A stretch of 35,555 nt of DNA from Kingella sp. (in: b-proteobacteria) (GCF_030527935.1 NZ_JAUMZV010000023.1:1-35555), one strand, 5' to 3'; counted from the first letter of the stretch, positions 14,735-23,579 are shown. Notes: generated from the sequence alone by a model not told the origin. Made by a program: numbers and translations.

Positions 14735-16030
14735 ATGACCACCCAAATCCACACCCTGCGCCAAGGCACACTCACCATCAGCCACACCACTCCGCCCCAG
14801 CCCAACCGCACCATCGTGCCCGACCACCGCACAGGGCAGCCCTTTGCCCCCAGCGCGTTATACACCGTTGCCGAGCGCATCAACCCCAAACGCGCCTATT
14901 TATTCGTCAGCAAAATTCTTGCCCGCCACATCCCCCAGCCCATCCACCACCCCACCATCGCCGCCGCCTACCAATCGCTCAGTCTCGCTCTAAGCCAACA
15001 GCTTCGCTGCATCCAGCAGCAAAATCCCCAAGCCCCCACCCGCGTGCTGATGCTTGCGATGGCAGAAACCGCCACCCAAATCGGGCTTAAAATCCTAGAA
15101 CACCACACCCCCATCGCCCACCAACACATCAGCCACATCACCAGCACCCGCGAAGCCCAACTCTTTCCCAGCCCGCGCCACATCTGGGCGCAATTTGAAG
15201 AAAGCCACAGCCACCACACCACCCACTATCTGCCCAACCCGCAGCTAGACCAAATTGACATCATCGTATTCATCGACGACGAATACAGCACAGGCAACAC
15301 CCTAAAAAGCAGCCTGAAAAACATCCTTACCCAGCACCCCGAATGCTTCGCCCACCCGCGCCCCAAACACATCATCACGCTATCCTTTTTAGACTGGCGC
15401 AGCCAAATCGGCGAGCTGCGCCAAATCGCCCGACAGCTCAATCCCCACAACACATGGACAGAACACGCATACAGCCTAGCCCAAGGGCAATTCCATTTTC
15501 AGGCTGCCACCCCCGCCAGCCCCATCGCCAACCAAGGCCATTGCCAAATATGGACAAGCCCCACGCTGCCCACCGCCGCCCCATTTCGCCCACAACAGCT
15601 TACCTTGCACAACCAAACCCTGCCGCCCCAGCTATCCACCGCCCTAGCACCTTATCAAGCCCAAATCGCCCAACAGCTTAACCCCGCTAGCTGGGGCGAT
15701 TGCAGCCTATGGCGCAAAATTCTTGTGCTTGCCGGCGGAGAAAACCACTACCACAGCGAACTCACCGCCCGCGCCCTGCAAAGCCACGCCCCGCAAGCGC
15801 AAATTTGGCTCGGCTCTATCACCCGCTCGCCCATCCTGTGCCTGCCCCAAGCGGGTTATCCCATCCAACACAAAGCCCAAATAGACACCCCGCAAGGCAA
15901 CAGCTTTGTGTACAACCTGCCACCCAACCACGACTACGATGCCGTGTTTATCGTGCCACATATCACCGATGCGCAAGGCATCTATTCGCACGGGCTGATG
16001 CAACATATCCCCCGCGTGTTTACGCTGTAA
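14735..16030 (+). CDS. Phosphoribosyltransferase with C-terminal TRSP domain
   Basis: The 431-residue protein has two parts. The N-terminal part (about 30-230) is an orotate-PRTase-like domain with the phosphoribosyl-pyrophosphate loop IVFIDDEYSTGNT (D181, D182, T186 to T189). The C-terminal part carries the motif that names the TRSP domain, at 363-366 in GSITRSPI, preceded by VLAGGENHYHSELTARAL. This two-domain arrangement is typical of Ter-associated biosynthetic modules. It probably attaches a phosphoribosyl group to an unknown base-like compound. DUS copies are read in frame as SSLKN (192-196) and HFQAA (254-258). The sense strand is strikingly rich in C. No clear ribosome site is seen before ATG 14735. 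Confidence 0.85.
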   Translation: MTTQIHTLRQGTLTISHTTPPQPNRTIVPDHRTGQPFAPSALYTVAERINPKRAYLFVSKILARHIPQPIHHPTIAAAYQSLSLALSQQLRCIQQQNPQAPTRVLMLAMAETATQIGLKILEHHTPIAHQHISHITSTREAQLFPSPRHIWAQFEESHSHHTTHYLPNPQLDQIDIIVFIDDEYSTGNTLKSSLKNILTQHPECFAHPRPKHIITLSFLDWRSQIGELRQIARQLNPHNTWTEHAYSLAQGQFHFQAATPASPIANQGHCQIWTSPTLPTAAPFRPQQLTLHNQTLPPQLSTALAPYQAQIAQQLNPASWGDCSLWRKILVLAGGENHYHSELTARALQSHAPQAQIWLGSITRSPILCLPQAGYPIQHKAQIDTPQGNSFVYNLPPNHDYDAVFIVPHITDAQGIYSHGLMQHIPRVFTL

Positions 16031-16057
16031 GGCAGCCTGAAATCTTTGCAAAACCTA

Positions 16058-16080
16058 AGAACCTGTATTCACTATTTTCA
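16058..16080. repeat. Lone terminal repeat of the 165-bp MITE
   Basis: The MITE end (AGAACCTGTATTCACTATTT plus TCA) stands alone here and runs straight into a DUS (TTTTCAGGCTGCC). It is either a remnant after deletion or a recombination scar, in the 76-bp gap before the HAD gene. Confidence 0.7.
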
Positions 16081-16106
16081 GGCTGCCCACCCCACTAAGG
16101 ACACCC

Positions 16107-16883
16107 ATGCAACTCAACCTATTTTTTGACATCGACGACACCATCGCCAGCTCCCCCGCCCGCCACGCGCGCGAAACGCACAACGCCCCCATCAGCCAAC
16201 ACATCGGCGAGCACCTTATCATCAGCCAAAAGCAACACCGCATCATCCAACTGCTTGCCCAAAACCCCAGCCACTTCTACGCCGTAACCGCCCGCGATTT
16301 AGCCAATATCCACCCCATCGCCCCACTGTTTGCCCCCTTTCTCGCCCAAAGTGCCACCCCCTATATCCACCTTGTCGCCAACTTCGGCGCAATCCAAGCC
16401 AAACTCCGCGCCAGCGCAGCCGACACAATAGAAATCTTTGACATCCAAACCCACCCCACCGCCGCCAATTTTCAGGCTGCCCTAACCGCGCTCGCCCCCC
16501 AATTCAACCGCGTAGAACTCAAAACCGACCAGCACATCCCCTGCTACATCAAAATCATCGATGACACCCTTGCCGACCCCGCCCTACGCGCCCGCCTAAT
16601 CGCCCAGCAATCCCAGCACCCCGACTTCGCCCTGCGCAAAGTGCGCAACGGCTACTATGTGCTTATCCCCCACGCCTACACCAAAGAACACCGCATCGCG
16701 CAAATCCTGCAACGCATCCCACCCGCCAGCCTAAACATCGGCTTGGGCAACGCCACTTCCGACCTGCCCTTTATGCTGCTGATGGACTACTTCATCGCCC
16801 CCAGCCAAACCAATCCGCAAATCCACAGCCTGCTGCAACACACTCGCCCCGAGCAGCATTTTCAAGAAACTCTATACCGCTAA
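16107..16883 (+). CDS. HAD family hydrolase of the Ter biosynthetic module
   Basis: The 258-residue protein has the HAD phosphatase motifs. FFDIDDTI places the nucleophile at D8 and the acid/base at D10. T61 in YAVTARD is motif II. A lysine near 193 (TKEHRIAQIL) fits motif III, and GLGNATSDLPFM (N215, D219) is motif IV with the acidic metal ligands. It is close to Cof-type or sucrose-phosphatase-like HADs with a C2 cap. It presumably removes a phosphate from an intermediate made by the adjacent phosphoribosyltransferases. A DUS is read in frame as NFQAAL at 121-126. AAGGAC before the ATG is a good ribosome site. Confidence 0.85.
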   Translation: MQLNLFFDIDDTIASSPARHARETHNAPISQHIGEHLIISQKQHRIIQLLAQNPSHFYAVTARDLANIHPIAPLFAPFLAQSATPYIHLVANFGAIQAKLRASAADTIEIFDIQTHPTAANFQAALTALAPQFNRVELKTDQHIPCYIKIIDDTLADPALRARLIAQQSQHPDFALRKVRNGYYVLIPHAYTKEHRIAQILQRIPPASLNIGLGNATSDLPFMLLMDYFIAPSQTNPQIHSLLQHTRPEQHFQETLYR

Positions 16884-16908
16884 CCCTGCCAGCTCTCCCA
16901 ATTAGCGG

Positions 16909-17072
16909 TGTTCTAAAAAGCATACTGGCTTGATTATTCGTTGATAACAAGCAGTATGGATTAAAAATCCTACAATCTGTTCCTTCTCCCGCTGGCGGGG
17001 GAAGGCTAGGATGGGGGTGGTAGGTAGCTTAAACAGCCACCCTAACAGCAGTACCGCATACTTTTTAGAACA
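16909..17072. mobile_element. 164-bp MITE-like element within the Ter-type operon
   Basis: Perfect 12-bp ends (TGTTCTAAAAAG at 16909-16920 and its complement at 17061-17072) enclose an interrupted stem CATACTG/CAGTATG and a strong REP-like hairpin at 16983-17006 (CCTTCTCCCGC facing GCGGGGGAAGG). There is no reading frame of note. It occupies most of the 218-bp gap between the HAD gene and the StiP-like gene and could reduce read-through between them. Confidence 0.6.
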
Positions 17073-17101
17073 TCACCCCCCCATTTTCAGGCTGCCTAAA
17101 C

Positions 17102-18190
17102 ATGGCCACCCTACTCACCTACGCCCCCGCAGACGTTATCCTGCAACTGGAAATCCTCACCGCGCAAAACCTCAAACACTTCAAAATCGCCACCATCGCC
17201 GAAAAAGAACAGCTCATCCAAAGCGGTCAAGCCCATTATTCCGACTTCATCCAGCCTGAAACCCCGCCCAGCGAAATACAAATGGCGATATACCGCGAAT
17301 CTCTCGCCCGCTATCGCCACAAAATCGCCCAAGGCATCATCGCCCTGAGCGACCACATCCTTAGGCAGCCTGAAAGCCAAAAACAGCCGCAAATCGTCCT
17401 ACTCTCGCTTATCCGCGCAGGGCTGCCGCTTGGCGTGCTGCTCAAACGCCACCTTGCCCGCCAACGCCCCGTTCACCACTACGGCATCTCCATCATCAAA
17501 GACAAAGGGCTAGACCGCGCCGCCCTAGAAACCATCTTCGCCCGCCACCCCCAAGCCGCCTACTACTGCATAGACGGCTGGATAGGCAAAGGCGCGATTA
17601 CCGCCAGCCTGCGCCAAAGCTGGCAACAACACGCCGCCCACATCCCCATGCAGCTGCTTACCCTATCCGACCCCACCTGCGACCTATCCGATTACAGCCC
17701 CTACGGCGGCGACTGGCTCATCCCCTTTGGCATACTCGGCAGCCCCATTTCAGGCTTCATCTCCCGCACCTTATACCAAGCCTACCCCCAGCCACACGCC
17801 AGCTATTACTACGACCAAATCGCCCAACACTACACCCCCGCCACCGCACCCTTTAACCACTTCATCGCCCAAATTGAACAAGAAATCCCCCGCGCCACCG
17901 CCCCCAATTTAAGCCACGAACACAAAATCCCCCACCGCCAACTGCTCGCCCAGCTTGCCCAAATCCAACGCCAACACCACATCGCCGACCTAAACCGCTT
18001 CAAACCCAGTATCGCCGAAGCCACCCGCGCCATCCTGCGCAGGCAGCCTGAAAAAGTGCTCATCGCCCCCCGCAACGAAACCCCCGACCTGCGCCTAATC
18101 AAAACCCTATGCGCCGAACGCCACATCCCGCTGATACACGAGCCGCTGCTGGATAGCACCCCCTATCAAGTGATGACCATTATTCGTTGA
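17102..18190 (+). CDS. StiP-family protein (PRTase-like) with C-terminal PELOTA domain
   Basis: The 362-residue protein matches the family annotated as 'cysteine protease StiP', whose core is a phosphoribosyltransferase-like domain. Visible hallmarks are LLSLIRAGLPLGVLLKR at about 100-116, HHYGISIIKDKGLD at 125-138 and YCIDGWIGKGAI at 155-166. The last 60 residues (ATRAILRRQPEKVLIAPRNE onward) form a small domain like the PELOTA RNA-binding fold. In Ter loci this gene pairs with the TRSP-type phosphoribosyltransferase. DUS-type sequences are read as QPET, RQPES and RQPEK. No ribosome site is evident; a DUS ends just before ATG 17102. Protease activity should not be assumed from the family name. 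Confidence 0.83.
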   Translation: MATLLTYAPADVILQLEILTAQNLKHFKIATIAEKEQLIQSGQAHYSDFIQPETPPSEIQMAIYRESLARYRHKIAQGIIALSDHILRQPESQKQPQIVLLSLIRAGLPLGVLLKRHLARQRPVHHYGISIIKDKGLDRAALETIFARHPQAAYYCIDGWIGKGAITASLRQSWQQHAAHIPMQLLTLSDPTCDLSDYSPYGGDWLIPFGILGSPISGFISRTLYQAYPQPHASYYYDQIAQHYTPATAPFNHFIAQIEQEIPRATAPNLSHEHKIPHRQLLAQLAQIQRQHHIADLNRFKPSIAEATRAILRRQPEKVLIAPRNETPDLRLIKTLCAERHIPLIHEPLLDSTPYQVMTIIR

Positions 18191-18275
18191 TTTCAGGCTG
18201 CCGTTGGGGTTTTGCAAAGATTTCAGCCTGAAATCTTTGCGAAACGGGTAAACAATCGCCATCCGCCACAAAAAA

Positions 18276-18316
18276 GCAGCCTGAAAAACGACTATCCCGT
18301 TTTCAGGCTGCCTAAA
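18276..18316 (-). terminator. Terminator of the arc operon (inverted DUS pair)
   Basis: Read on the minus strand, AGGCAGCCTGAAAACG and CGTTTTTCAGGCTGCT form a long stem followed by a run of Ts. It lies 25 bp after the arcC stop. Confidence 0.7.
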
Positions 18317-18340
18317 AACTATGTCAGACCAGCAGTTCAA

Positions 18341-19285
18341 TTAACGATAAGTAATACCTTCAAATTTCGTGCTAATGCGTGTACCCGCTTTGCCCGCCAC
18401 AATTGCTTCAATGTCGCTCAAAGAGCCGATCACCGCCACTTTGCCTGTTTTTTCAGCAAATTCGCAAGCTGCGTCCACTTTTGGCCCCATTGAGCCAGCA
18501 GGGAAGTTCAGGTCGCGGAAGGCTTGTGGGTGAGATTCAAAAATCGCTTTTTGGTCAGGTTTGCCCCAGTTCACATAAGTTGCGTCCACGTCGGTGGCAA
18601 TCACCAGCATATCGGCGTTCAAATCGCGTGCCAGCAATGAAGAGCACAAGTCTTTGTCAATCACGGCTTCAATGCCAGACAATTTGCTTTCGGATTCGTA
18701 GTAGGTAGGAATACCGCCGCCGCCCGCGCATATCACCACCGCGCCTTTTTCCAGCATCCATTTCACGGGGTTCAATTCAAAAATGCGTTTGGGCAAGGGG
18801 CTAGGCACAACGCGGCGGAATTTGTCGCCGTCTTGTTTAATGCTCCAACCTTTTTCCGCAGCCAAGCGTTCTGCTTCGGCTTTTTCGTAAACAGGGCCTA
18901 CGAATTTGGTGGGGTTTTGGAAAGCAGGGTCGGCTTTGTCCACTTCCACTTGGGTCAGCAAGGTGGCAAAGGGCACGTCTTTGGGCAACAGGTTGCCCAT
19001 TTCTTGTTCAATCATGTAGCCAATCATGCCTTGGGTTTCTGCGCCCAATACATCCAATGGATAAGATTCCACTTTGTTATCAACGTGTTGATAGTAAGCT
19101 GTGCCTTGCAATGCCAGCAAGCCAACTTGTGGGCCGTTGCCGTGGGCAATCACGAGTTCGTTGCCTTTGTACACTTTGGAAATTTGCTCGGCGGCGATGC
19201 GAACATTTTCACGTTGGTTTTGAGCAGTCATGGGCTGACCGCGACGAAGCAAGGCGTTGCCGCCTAGTGCAATAACGATACGCAT
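18341..19285 (-). CDS. arcC: Carbamate kinase
   Basis: This 314-residue cytoplasmic enzyme transfers phosphate from carbamoyl phosphate to ADP, the ATP-yielding last step of the arginine deiminase pathway. The N-terminal IALGGNALLRRGQ and VIAHGNGPQVGLLA are the carbamate kinase signatures, and CAGGGGIPTYY with IDKDLCSSLLA and DMLVIATDVDATYVNWG complete the amino-acid-kinase fold. It is the last gene of arcDABC, 87 bp after arcB, with AAGGAG before the start. The gap to arcB holds two DUS copies in the palindromic TTCAGGCWGCCTGAA form. Confidence 0.97.
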   Translation of the reverse strand: MRIVIALGGNALLRRGQPMTAQNQRENVRIAAEQISKVYKGNELVIAHGNGPQVGLLALQGTAYYQHVDNKVESYPLDVLGAETQGMIGYMIEQEMGNLLPKDVPFATLLTQVEVDKADPAFQNPTKFVGPVYEKAEAERLAAEKGWSIKQDGDKFRRVVPSPLPKRIFELNPVKWMLEKGAVVICAGGGGIPTYYESESKLSGIEAVIDKDLCSSLLARDLNADMLVIATDVDATYVNWGKPDQKAIFESHPQAFRDLNFPAGSMGPKVDAACEFAEKTGKVAVIGSLSDIEAIVAGKAGTRISTKFEGITYR

Positions 19286-19372
19286 GGAGAAACTCCTTAA
19301 AATACGTTTAGATGTTTTCTAAAAGAATTTCAGGCAGCCTGAAACCGTTTTTCAGGCTGCCTGAAAGGTGTA

Positions 19373-20383
19373 TTACAAGCCAGACAATGATGCAACCATC
19401 ACAGCTTTAATGGTGTGCATACGGTTTTCAGCTTGGTCAAAAGACACGTTGTGAGCAGATTCAAACACGTCTTCGGTTACTTCAATACCGTTTGCCAATT
19501 CTGGGTATTTTTCTGCAATTTGTTTGCCCACTTTGGTTTCGCAGTTGTGGAATGCAGGCAAGCAGTGCAGGAATTTCACGCGTGGGTTGCCAGTGGCGGC
19601 TACCAATTTGCTGTTTACTTGGTAAGGCATCAATTTGCTGATGCGTTCGCCCCATGCTTCAATGGGTTCGCCCATAGATACCCATACGTCAGTGTACAAG
19701 TAGTCCACGCCTTTAACAGCTTCTTCGGCGTTGTCGGTTACCAAGATGCGTGCGCCGCTTTCTTTGGCAAATTCACGGCACATAGCTTGCAATTCTTCGG
19801 TAGGCTGCAATTCTTTTGGCGCAGCAATGCGAACGTCCATGCCCAATTTTGCACCAATTAACAGCAAAGAGTTGCCCACGTTGTTGCGCGCATCGCCCAA
19901 GTAAGCGTAGCTGATTTGGCGCAATGGTTTGTCGCTGTGTTCTTGCATGGTCAAAACGTCAGCCAACATTTGAGTGGGGTGCCATTCGTCAGTCAAGCCG
20001 TTGAACACGGGCACGCCTGCATATTGAGCCAATTCTTCCACGATAGATTGTTTGAAGCCACGGTATTCAATGCCGTCATACATACGACCCAACACGCGAG
20101 CGGTGTCTTTCATGCTTTCTTTGTGGCCGATTTGAGAAGAAGTAGGGTCAATGTAAGTTACTTGTGCGCCTTGGTCGTAAGCGGCTACTTCAAACGCGCA
20201 ACGGGTACGAGTAGAAGTTTTTTCAAAAATCAAGGCAATGTTTTTGCCTTTCAAGGTTTGTTGTTCTGTGCCAGCGTATTTAGCGCGTTTCAAATCGCGA
20301 GACAAATCCAGCAAGAAGTGGATTTCTTGTTCAGTGTGGTGAACCAAGCTCAGGAAATGACGGTTGTTCAAATTGAATGACAT
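19373..20383 (-). CDS. arcB: Ornithine carbamoyltransferase, catabolic
   Basis: This 336-residue enzyme converts citrulline and phosphate to ornithine and carbamoyl phosphate. The carbamoyl-phosphate loop is FEKTSTRTR at 53-61, and HCLPAFH at 273-279 is the ornithine/citrulline active-site motif. VFNGLTDEWHPTQMLAD is also conserved. Its place between arcA and arcC identifies it as the catabolic enzyme, because biosynthetic argF copies are usually elsewhere. A good AGGAG ribosome site precedes the start. Confidence 0.97.
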   Translation of the reverse strand: MSFNLNNRHFLSLVHHTEQEIHFLLDLSRDLKRAKYAGTEQQTLKGKNIALIFEKTSTRTRCAFEVAAYDQGAQVTYIDPTSSQIGHKESMKDTARVLGRMYDGIEYRGFKQSIVEELAQYAGVPVFNGLTDEWHPTQMLADVLTMQEHSDKPLRQISYAYLGDARNNVGNSLLLIGAKLGMDVRIAAPKELQPTEELQAMCREFAKESGARILVTDNAEEAVKGVDYLYTDVWVSMGEPIEAWGERISKLMPYQVNSKLVAATGNPRVKFLHCLPAFHNCETKVGKQIAEKYPELANGIEVTEDVFESAHNVSFDQAENRMHTIKAVMVASLSGL

Positions 20384-20470
20384 GATAAAACTCCTAATAA
20401 TGGATTGAGGAAAAAAGGGTTTAGGTAGCCTGAAAACGACTTGCCCTTTTCAGGCTGCCTATATCACAGA

Positions 20471-21715
20471 TTAGTAATCAACAGCATCGCGCACGATTGG
20501 GCAAGTCATGCAGCGACCACCGCCGCGACCACGACCCAATTCAGAAGAAGCAATCGCTACCACTTCTACGCCAGCATCGCGCAAGCGAGCGTTGGTGTAT
20601 TTGTTGCGGTCGTAGCCGATTACCACACCGGGTTCTAATGCAAATACGTTGTTGGCATCGTCCCATTGTTCGCGTTCGGTAGCGTAAGCATCGCCGCCAG
20701 TTTCCACCACGCGCAATTTAGACAAGCCCAATGCTTTTTCAACTACTTTAACAAACGATTCGTTTTCTTTGCGAATATCCAAGCCGTTTGGTTTAGCAGA
20801 ATCAGGACGCAGAGAGAATGCAGTAATGCCATCAACCACATCTGGGTGAGTGTTCACCAAATCGCGGTCGCAGAATGTGAACACAGTATCCAAGTGCATA
20901 GCGGCACGAGATTTAGGCAATGCAGCCACGATTACGCGTTCTGCCACGCCTTCTTTGAACAAGGCTTGTGCCAATTGAGTAATGGCTTGTGAAGAGCTGC
21001 GTTCGCCCATGCCCACCAATACCACTTTGTTGCCGATTGGGAATACGTCGCCGCCTTCCAAAGTAGCCGCACCGTAATCTACATCAGGATTGCCCCACCA
21101 GATTTTCACGCCACCGTCTTTGGTGAAGTTGGGGTGGAATTTATAGATAGCGGTAGTCAAAAGCGTTTCTTGACGACGAGCGGGCCAATACATTGGGTTT
21201 ACAGTTACACCGCCATATACCCAGCTTGTGTTGTCGCGAGTGAATTGAGTGTTAGGAAGAGGAGGAAGAACGAAGCCTGCGCTGCCGTATGCTGCGCGAA
21301 CCAAGTCAGCAGCATCGCTGTGGAAGTCTTTTGGCAGGTCAAATACACTTACGCCGCCAATCAAGTATTCTGCTTGTTGTTTAGCAGACAAACCTTCCAA
21401 CCAAGCGCGCAATTCGTGAGAAACGTGTGCGCCTACGCTGTTGTCGGTGATTTTACGATCCAGCACCCATTTGAGTGCTTCTTTGTTTTCAAGAGTTTGA
21501 GCCAGCATATCGTGCATTTCTAGCACATCAACGCCACGCTCACGCATTTTGTTTTGGAAATCCAAGTGGTCTTGTTGGGCTTTTTCAATCCACAGCACAT
21601 CATCAAACAGCAATTCATCGCAGTTAGCAGGGGTCAAACGAGCGTGTGCCAAACCAGGGGCGCACACCAGCACTTGCCTCAATTTACCTACTTCTGAATA
21701 AACACCAGGTTTCAT
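20471..21715 (-). CDS. arcA: Arginine deiminase
   Basis: The 414-residue enzyme hydrolyses arginine to citrulline and ammonia, the first step of the pathway. The catalytic cysteine is C402 in GGGRCMTCPIVRD. H274 is in AAMHLDTVF, E220 in TLEGGD and D161 in QFTRDNTSW, the usual active-site set. Length is typical. The order arcD-arcA-arcB-arcC matches the classic operon. The ammonia produced helps acid tolerance, and the pathway yields ATP without oxygen. AAGGAG precedes the start, and a DUS lies between it and arcD. Confidence 0.98.
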   Translation of the reverse strand: MKPGVYSEVGKLRQVLVCAPGLAHARLTPANCDELLFDDVLWIEKAQQDHLDFQNKMRERGVDVLEMHDMLAQTLENKEALKWVLDRKITDNSVGAHVSHELRAWLEGLSAKQQAEYLIGGVSVFDLPKDFHSDAADLVRAAYGSAGFVLPPLPNTQFTRDNTSWVYGGVTVNPMYWPARRQETLLTTAIYKFHPNFTKDGGVKIWWGNPDVDYGAATLEGGDVFPIGNKVVLVGMGERSSSQAITQLAQALFKEGVAERVIVAALPKSRAAMHLDTVFTFCDRDLVNTHPDVVDGITAFSLRPDSAKPNGLDIRKENESFVKVVEKALGLSKLRVVETGGDAYATEREQWDDANNVFALEPGVVIGYDRNKYTNARLRDAGVEVVAIASSELGRGRGGGRCMTCPIVRDAVDY

Positions 21716-21804
21716 AATAATCTCCTTAGGATTATGCTTTCAGGCAGCCTGAAAACGCCACCCGAAAGCGTTACAGAAAAAACTACAACTTCAAATTACT
21801 CAAT

Positions 21805-23238
21805 TTACAGGCTGAGCCAACCTTGTTTTAAACCTACAATTGCTACAACTGCGCCGATAAATACCGCAGCCACATACAATTTCTCAATGGCAGTAAATAC
21901 AACTTGTTTGTTTTCTTTACGCGCCCAAACATATATGAATGTCCCAGGGGCATAGAGCAACATAGACAACAGCAGGTATTGAACGCCTGCCGCATAAATC
22001 AGCCAAATACCATAAACAGTGGCAATCCAAGCGATAACGGCGTCTTTGCCCAAATCTTGTGGGTCTTTGTCGTAGGTTTCCTTACGTATGGTCAATAGCG
22101 CAGCATAAGCAGCAGAGAATAAGTAAGGAATCAAAATCATAGAAGTCGCCAAAGCCACCATTTTTTGATACGAACCGTCTGAGAACAAATTCAAAATCAA
22201 GAAGATTTGCATACCAATATTGGTTGCCCACAGCGCGTTAATAGGTGCAGCATTTTTGTTTTCACGATGGAAGAAAGCGGGAACGGTGCCGTCTTTGGAA
22301 GCCACATACAGGGTTTCAGCCGCAAATAATGTCCACGCCAGCAATGCACCCAACAGCGATACACCCAAACCGATGGAGATAAATGTCGCGCCCCAAGGAC
22401 CAACAATATGCGCCAAAACGTGTGCCATAGAAGGGTTATCTAAGCCAGCCAATTCAGCTTGTTTCAACACACCAGCTGACAGAACGTTTACCAAAATCAG
22501 CAAAGCCAACACGCTCAAAAAGCCCATTACGGTAGCCTTACCTACATCTGTCCGTTTTTCCGCGCTGGCAGAATATACACTCGCGCCTTCAATACCGATG
22601 AATACCCACACGGTAACCAACATCATGCTTTTGACTTGAGTCATCACACTGCCCAAATCAGGCGAGTTTGTACCCCAAATATCGGAGGTAAAAATGTCAA
22701 ATTTAAATGCAAAGAGCGCAATCACAATGAATGCGAATAGTGGAATCACTTTGGCGATGGTAATTACCGTGTTAATAAATGCTGCGGTTTTCACGCCACG
22801 CAATACCAACATATGCATAGACCAAAGTAATACAGAAGCTAAGACAATCCCCCATACGGAGACGCTAGATGTTTCGGGATTTTTAAGAATAGGGAAGAAA
22901 TAGCCCAAAGTGTTCATCAGCAGCATTAAGTAAGCAACGTTGCCCACCCATGCGCTAATCCAATAACCCCAAGCGGAAGAGAAACCAAGATAGTTACCAA
23001 ACCCTGCTTTGGCGTAGGTGTAAACACCGTTATCCAAATCGGGCTTGCGGTTGGCAAGCGTTTGGAACACAAACGCCAATGCCAGCATCCCCACGGCAGT
23101 AATGCCCCAACCAATCAAAATAGCACCAACTTCTGCGCCAGATGCCATGTCTTTGGGCAATGAGAAAATCCCACCACCAATCATTGAGCCGATTACCAAG
23201 GCGGTAAGCGAACCCAGTTTTAGCTTATGGTCAGCCAT
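21805..23238 (-). CDS. arcD: Arginine/ornithine antiporter ArcD
   Basis: The 477-residue inner-membrane protein has about twelve hydrophobic segments and belongs to the basic amino acid/polyamine antiporter (APA) family. It exchanges external arginine for internal ornithine, feeding the deiminase pathway. The N-terminal LGSLTALVIGSMIGGGIFSLP is the family's substrate-site segment, and GVYTYAKAGFGNYLGFSSAWGYW follows. It is the first gene of the operon; GAGGAG precedes ATG 23238, and an FNR-type promoter lies about 140-185 bp upstream. Confidence 0.95.
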   Translation of the reverse strand: MADHKLKLGSLTALVIGSMIGGGIFSLPKDMASGAEVGAILIGWGITAVGMLALAFVFQTLANRKPDLDNGVYTYAKAGFGNYLGFSSAWGYWISAWVGNVAYLMLLMNTLGYFFPILKNPETSSVSVWGIVLASVLLWSMHMLVLRGVKTAAFINTVITIAKVIPLFAFIVIALFAFKFDIFTSDIWGTNSPDLGSVMTQVKSMMLVTVWVFIGIEGASVYSASAEKRTDVGKATVMGFLSVLALLILVNVLSAGVLKQAELAGLDNPSMAHVLAHIVGPWGATFISIGLGVSLLGALLAWTLFAAETLYVASKDGTVPAFFHRENKNAAPINALWATNIGMQIFLILNLFSDGSYQKMVALATSMILIPYLFSAAYAALLTIRKETYDKDPQDLGKDAVIAWIATVYGIWLIYAAGVQYLLLSMLLYAPGTFIYVWARKENKQVVFTAIEKLYVAAVFIGAVVAIVGLKQGWLSL

Positions 23239-23373
23239 TTTTATCGCTCCTCAAAAAAATAGAACTTATTTGGAAACTTAAATCTTTATTTATATAATTA
23301 GCCATAAAACACTTCTCCTAAATACACAAATCTCAACTTAAATAAAAATAAAAACATAAGATTTCTTTATTGT

Positions 23374-23422
23374 GTATAGTAATATACTCCTCTCATTCTT
23401 GACAAACCTTGATGGGAATCAA
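23374..23422 (-). promoter_or_regulatory. FNR-type activated promoter of arcDABC
   Basis: TTGATGGGAATCAA at 23409-23422 is a perfect FNR/ANR site (TTGAT-N4-ATCAA). If its centre is at -41.5, as in class II FNR promoters, the -10 hexamer falls on 23386-23381, which reads TATATT on the minus strand, and transcription would start near 23374. That gives a leader of about 136 nt. This and the divergent promoter at 23516 fill the 341-bp gap between arcD and the ABC gene; nothing else is visible there. Confidence 0.75.
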
Positions 23423-23515
23423 ATTGAATTAAGATTTTGGTGGAAACTGTTAAATTTGCTTAATTATGGGTTGATTTGTAAACATTTTGTAAAGAATGCT
23501 GGCTTTTTCTGCTTT

Positions 23516-23545
23516 TTGGACACTCGTCCAACTCCCAATTATAAT
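23516..23545 (+). promoter_or_regulatory. Promoter of the RbbA-like gene
   Basis: TTGGAC (23516-23521), an 18-bp spacer and TATAAT (23540-23545) predict a start near 23552. This lies inside the longer possible reading frame from 23496 and supports translation from ATG 23580. Confidence 0.55.
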
Positions 23546-23579
23546 TCGCTTTTTTCTAGCCACGCCGAGTTATCCCAAA

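Noticed and set aside
23496..23579. Upstream extension of the RbbA-like protein by 28 residues
   Set aside because: A promoter with TATAAT lies inside the extension, and the family starts near MSHAVQIQAL.
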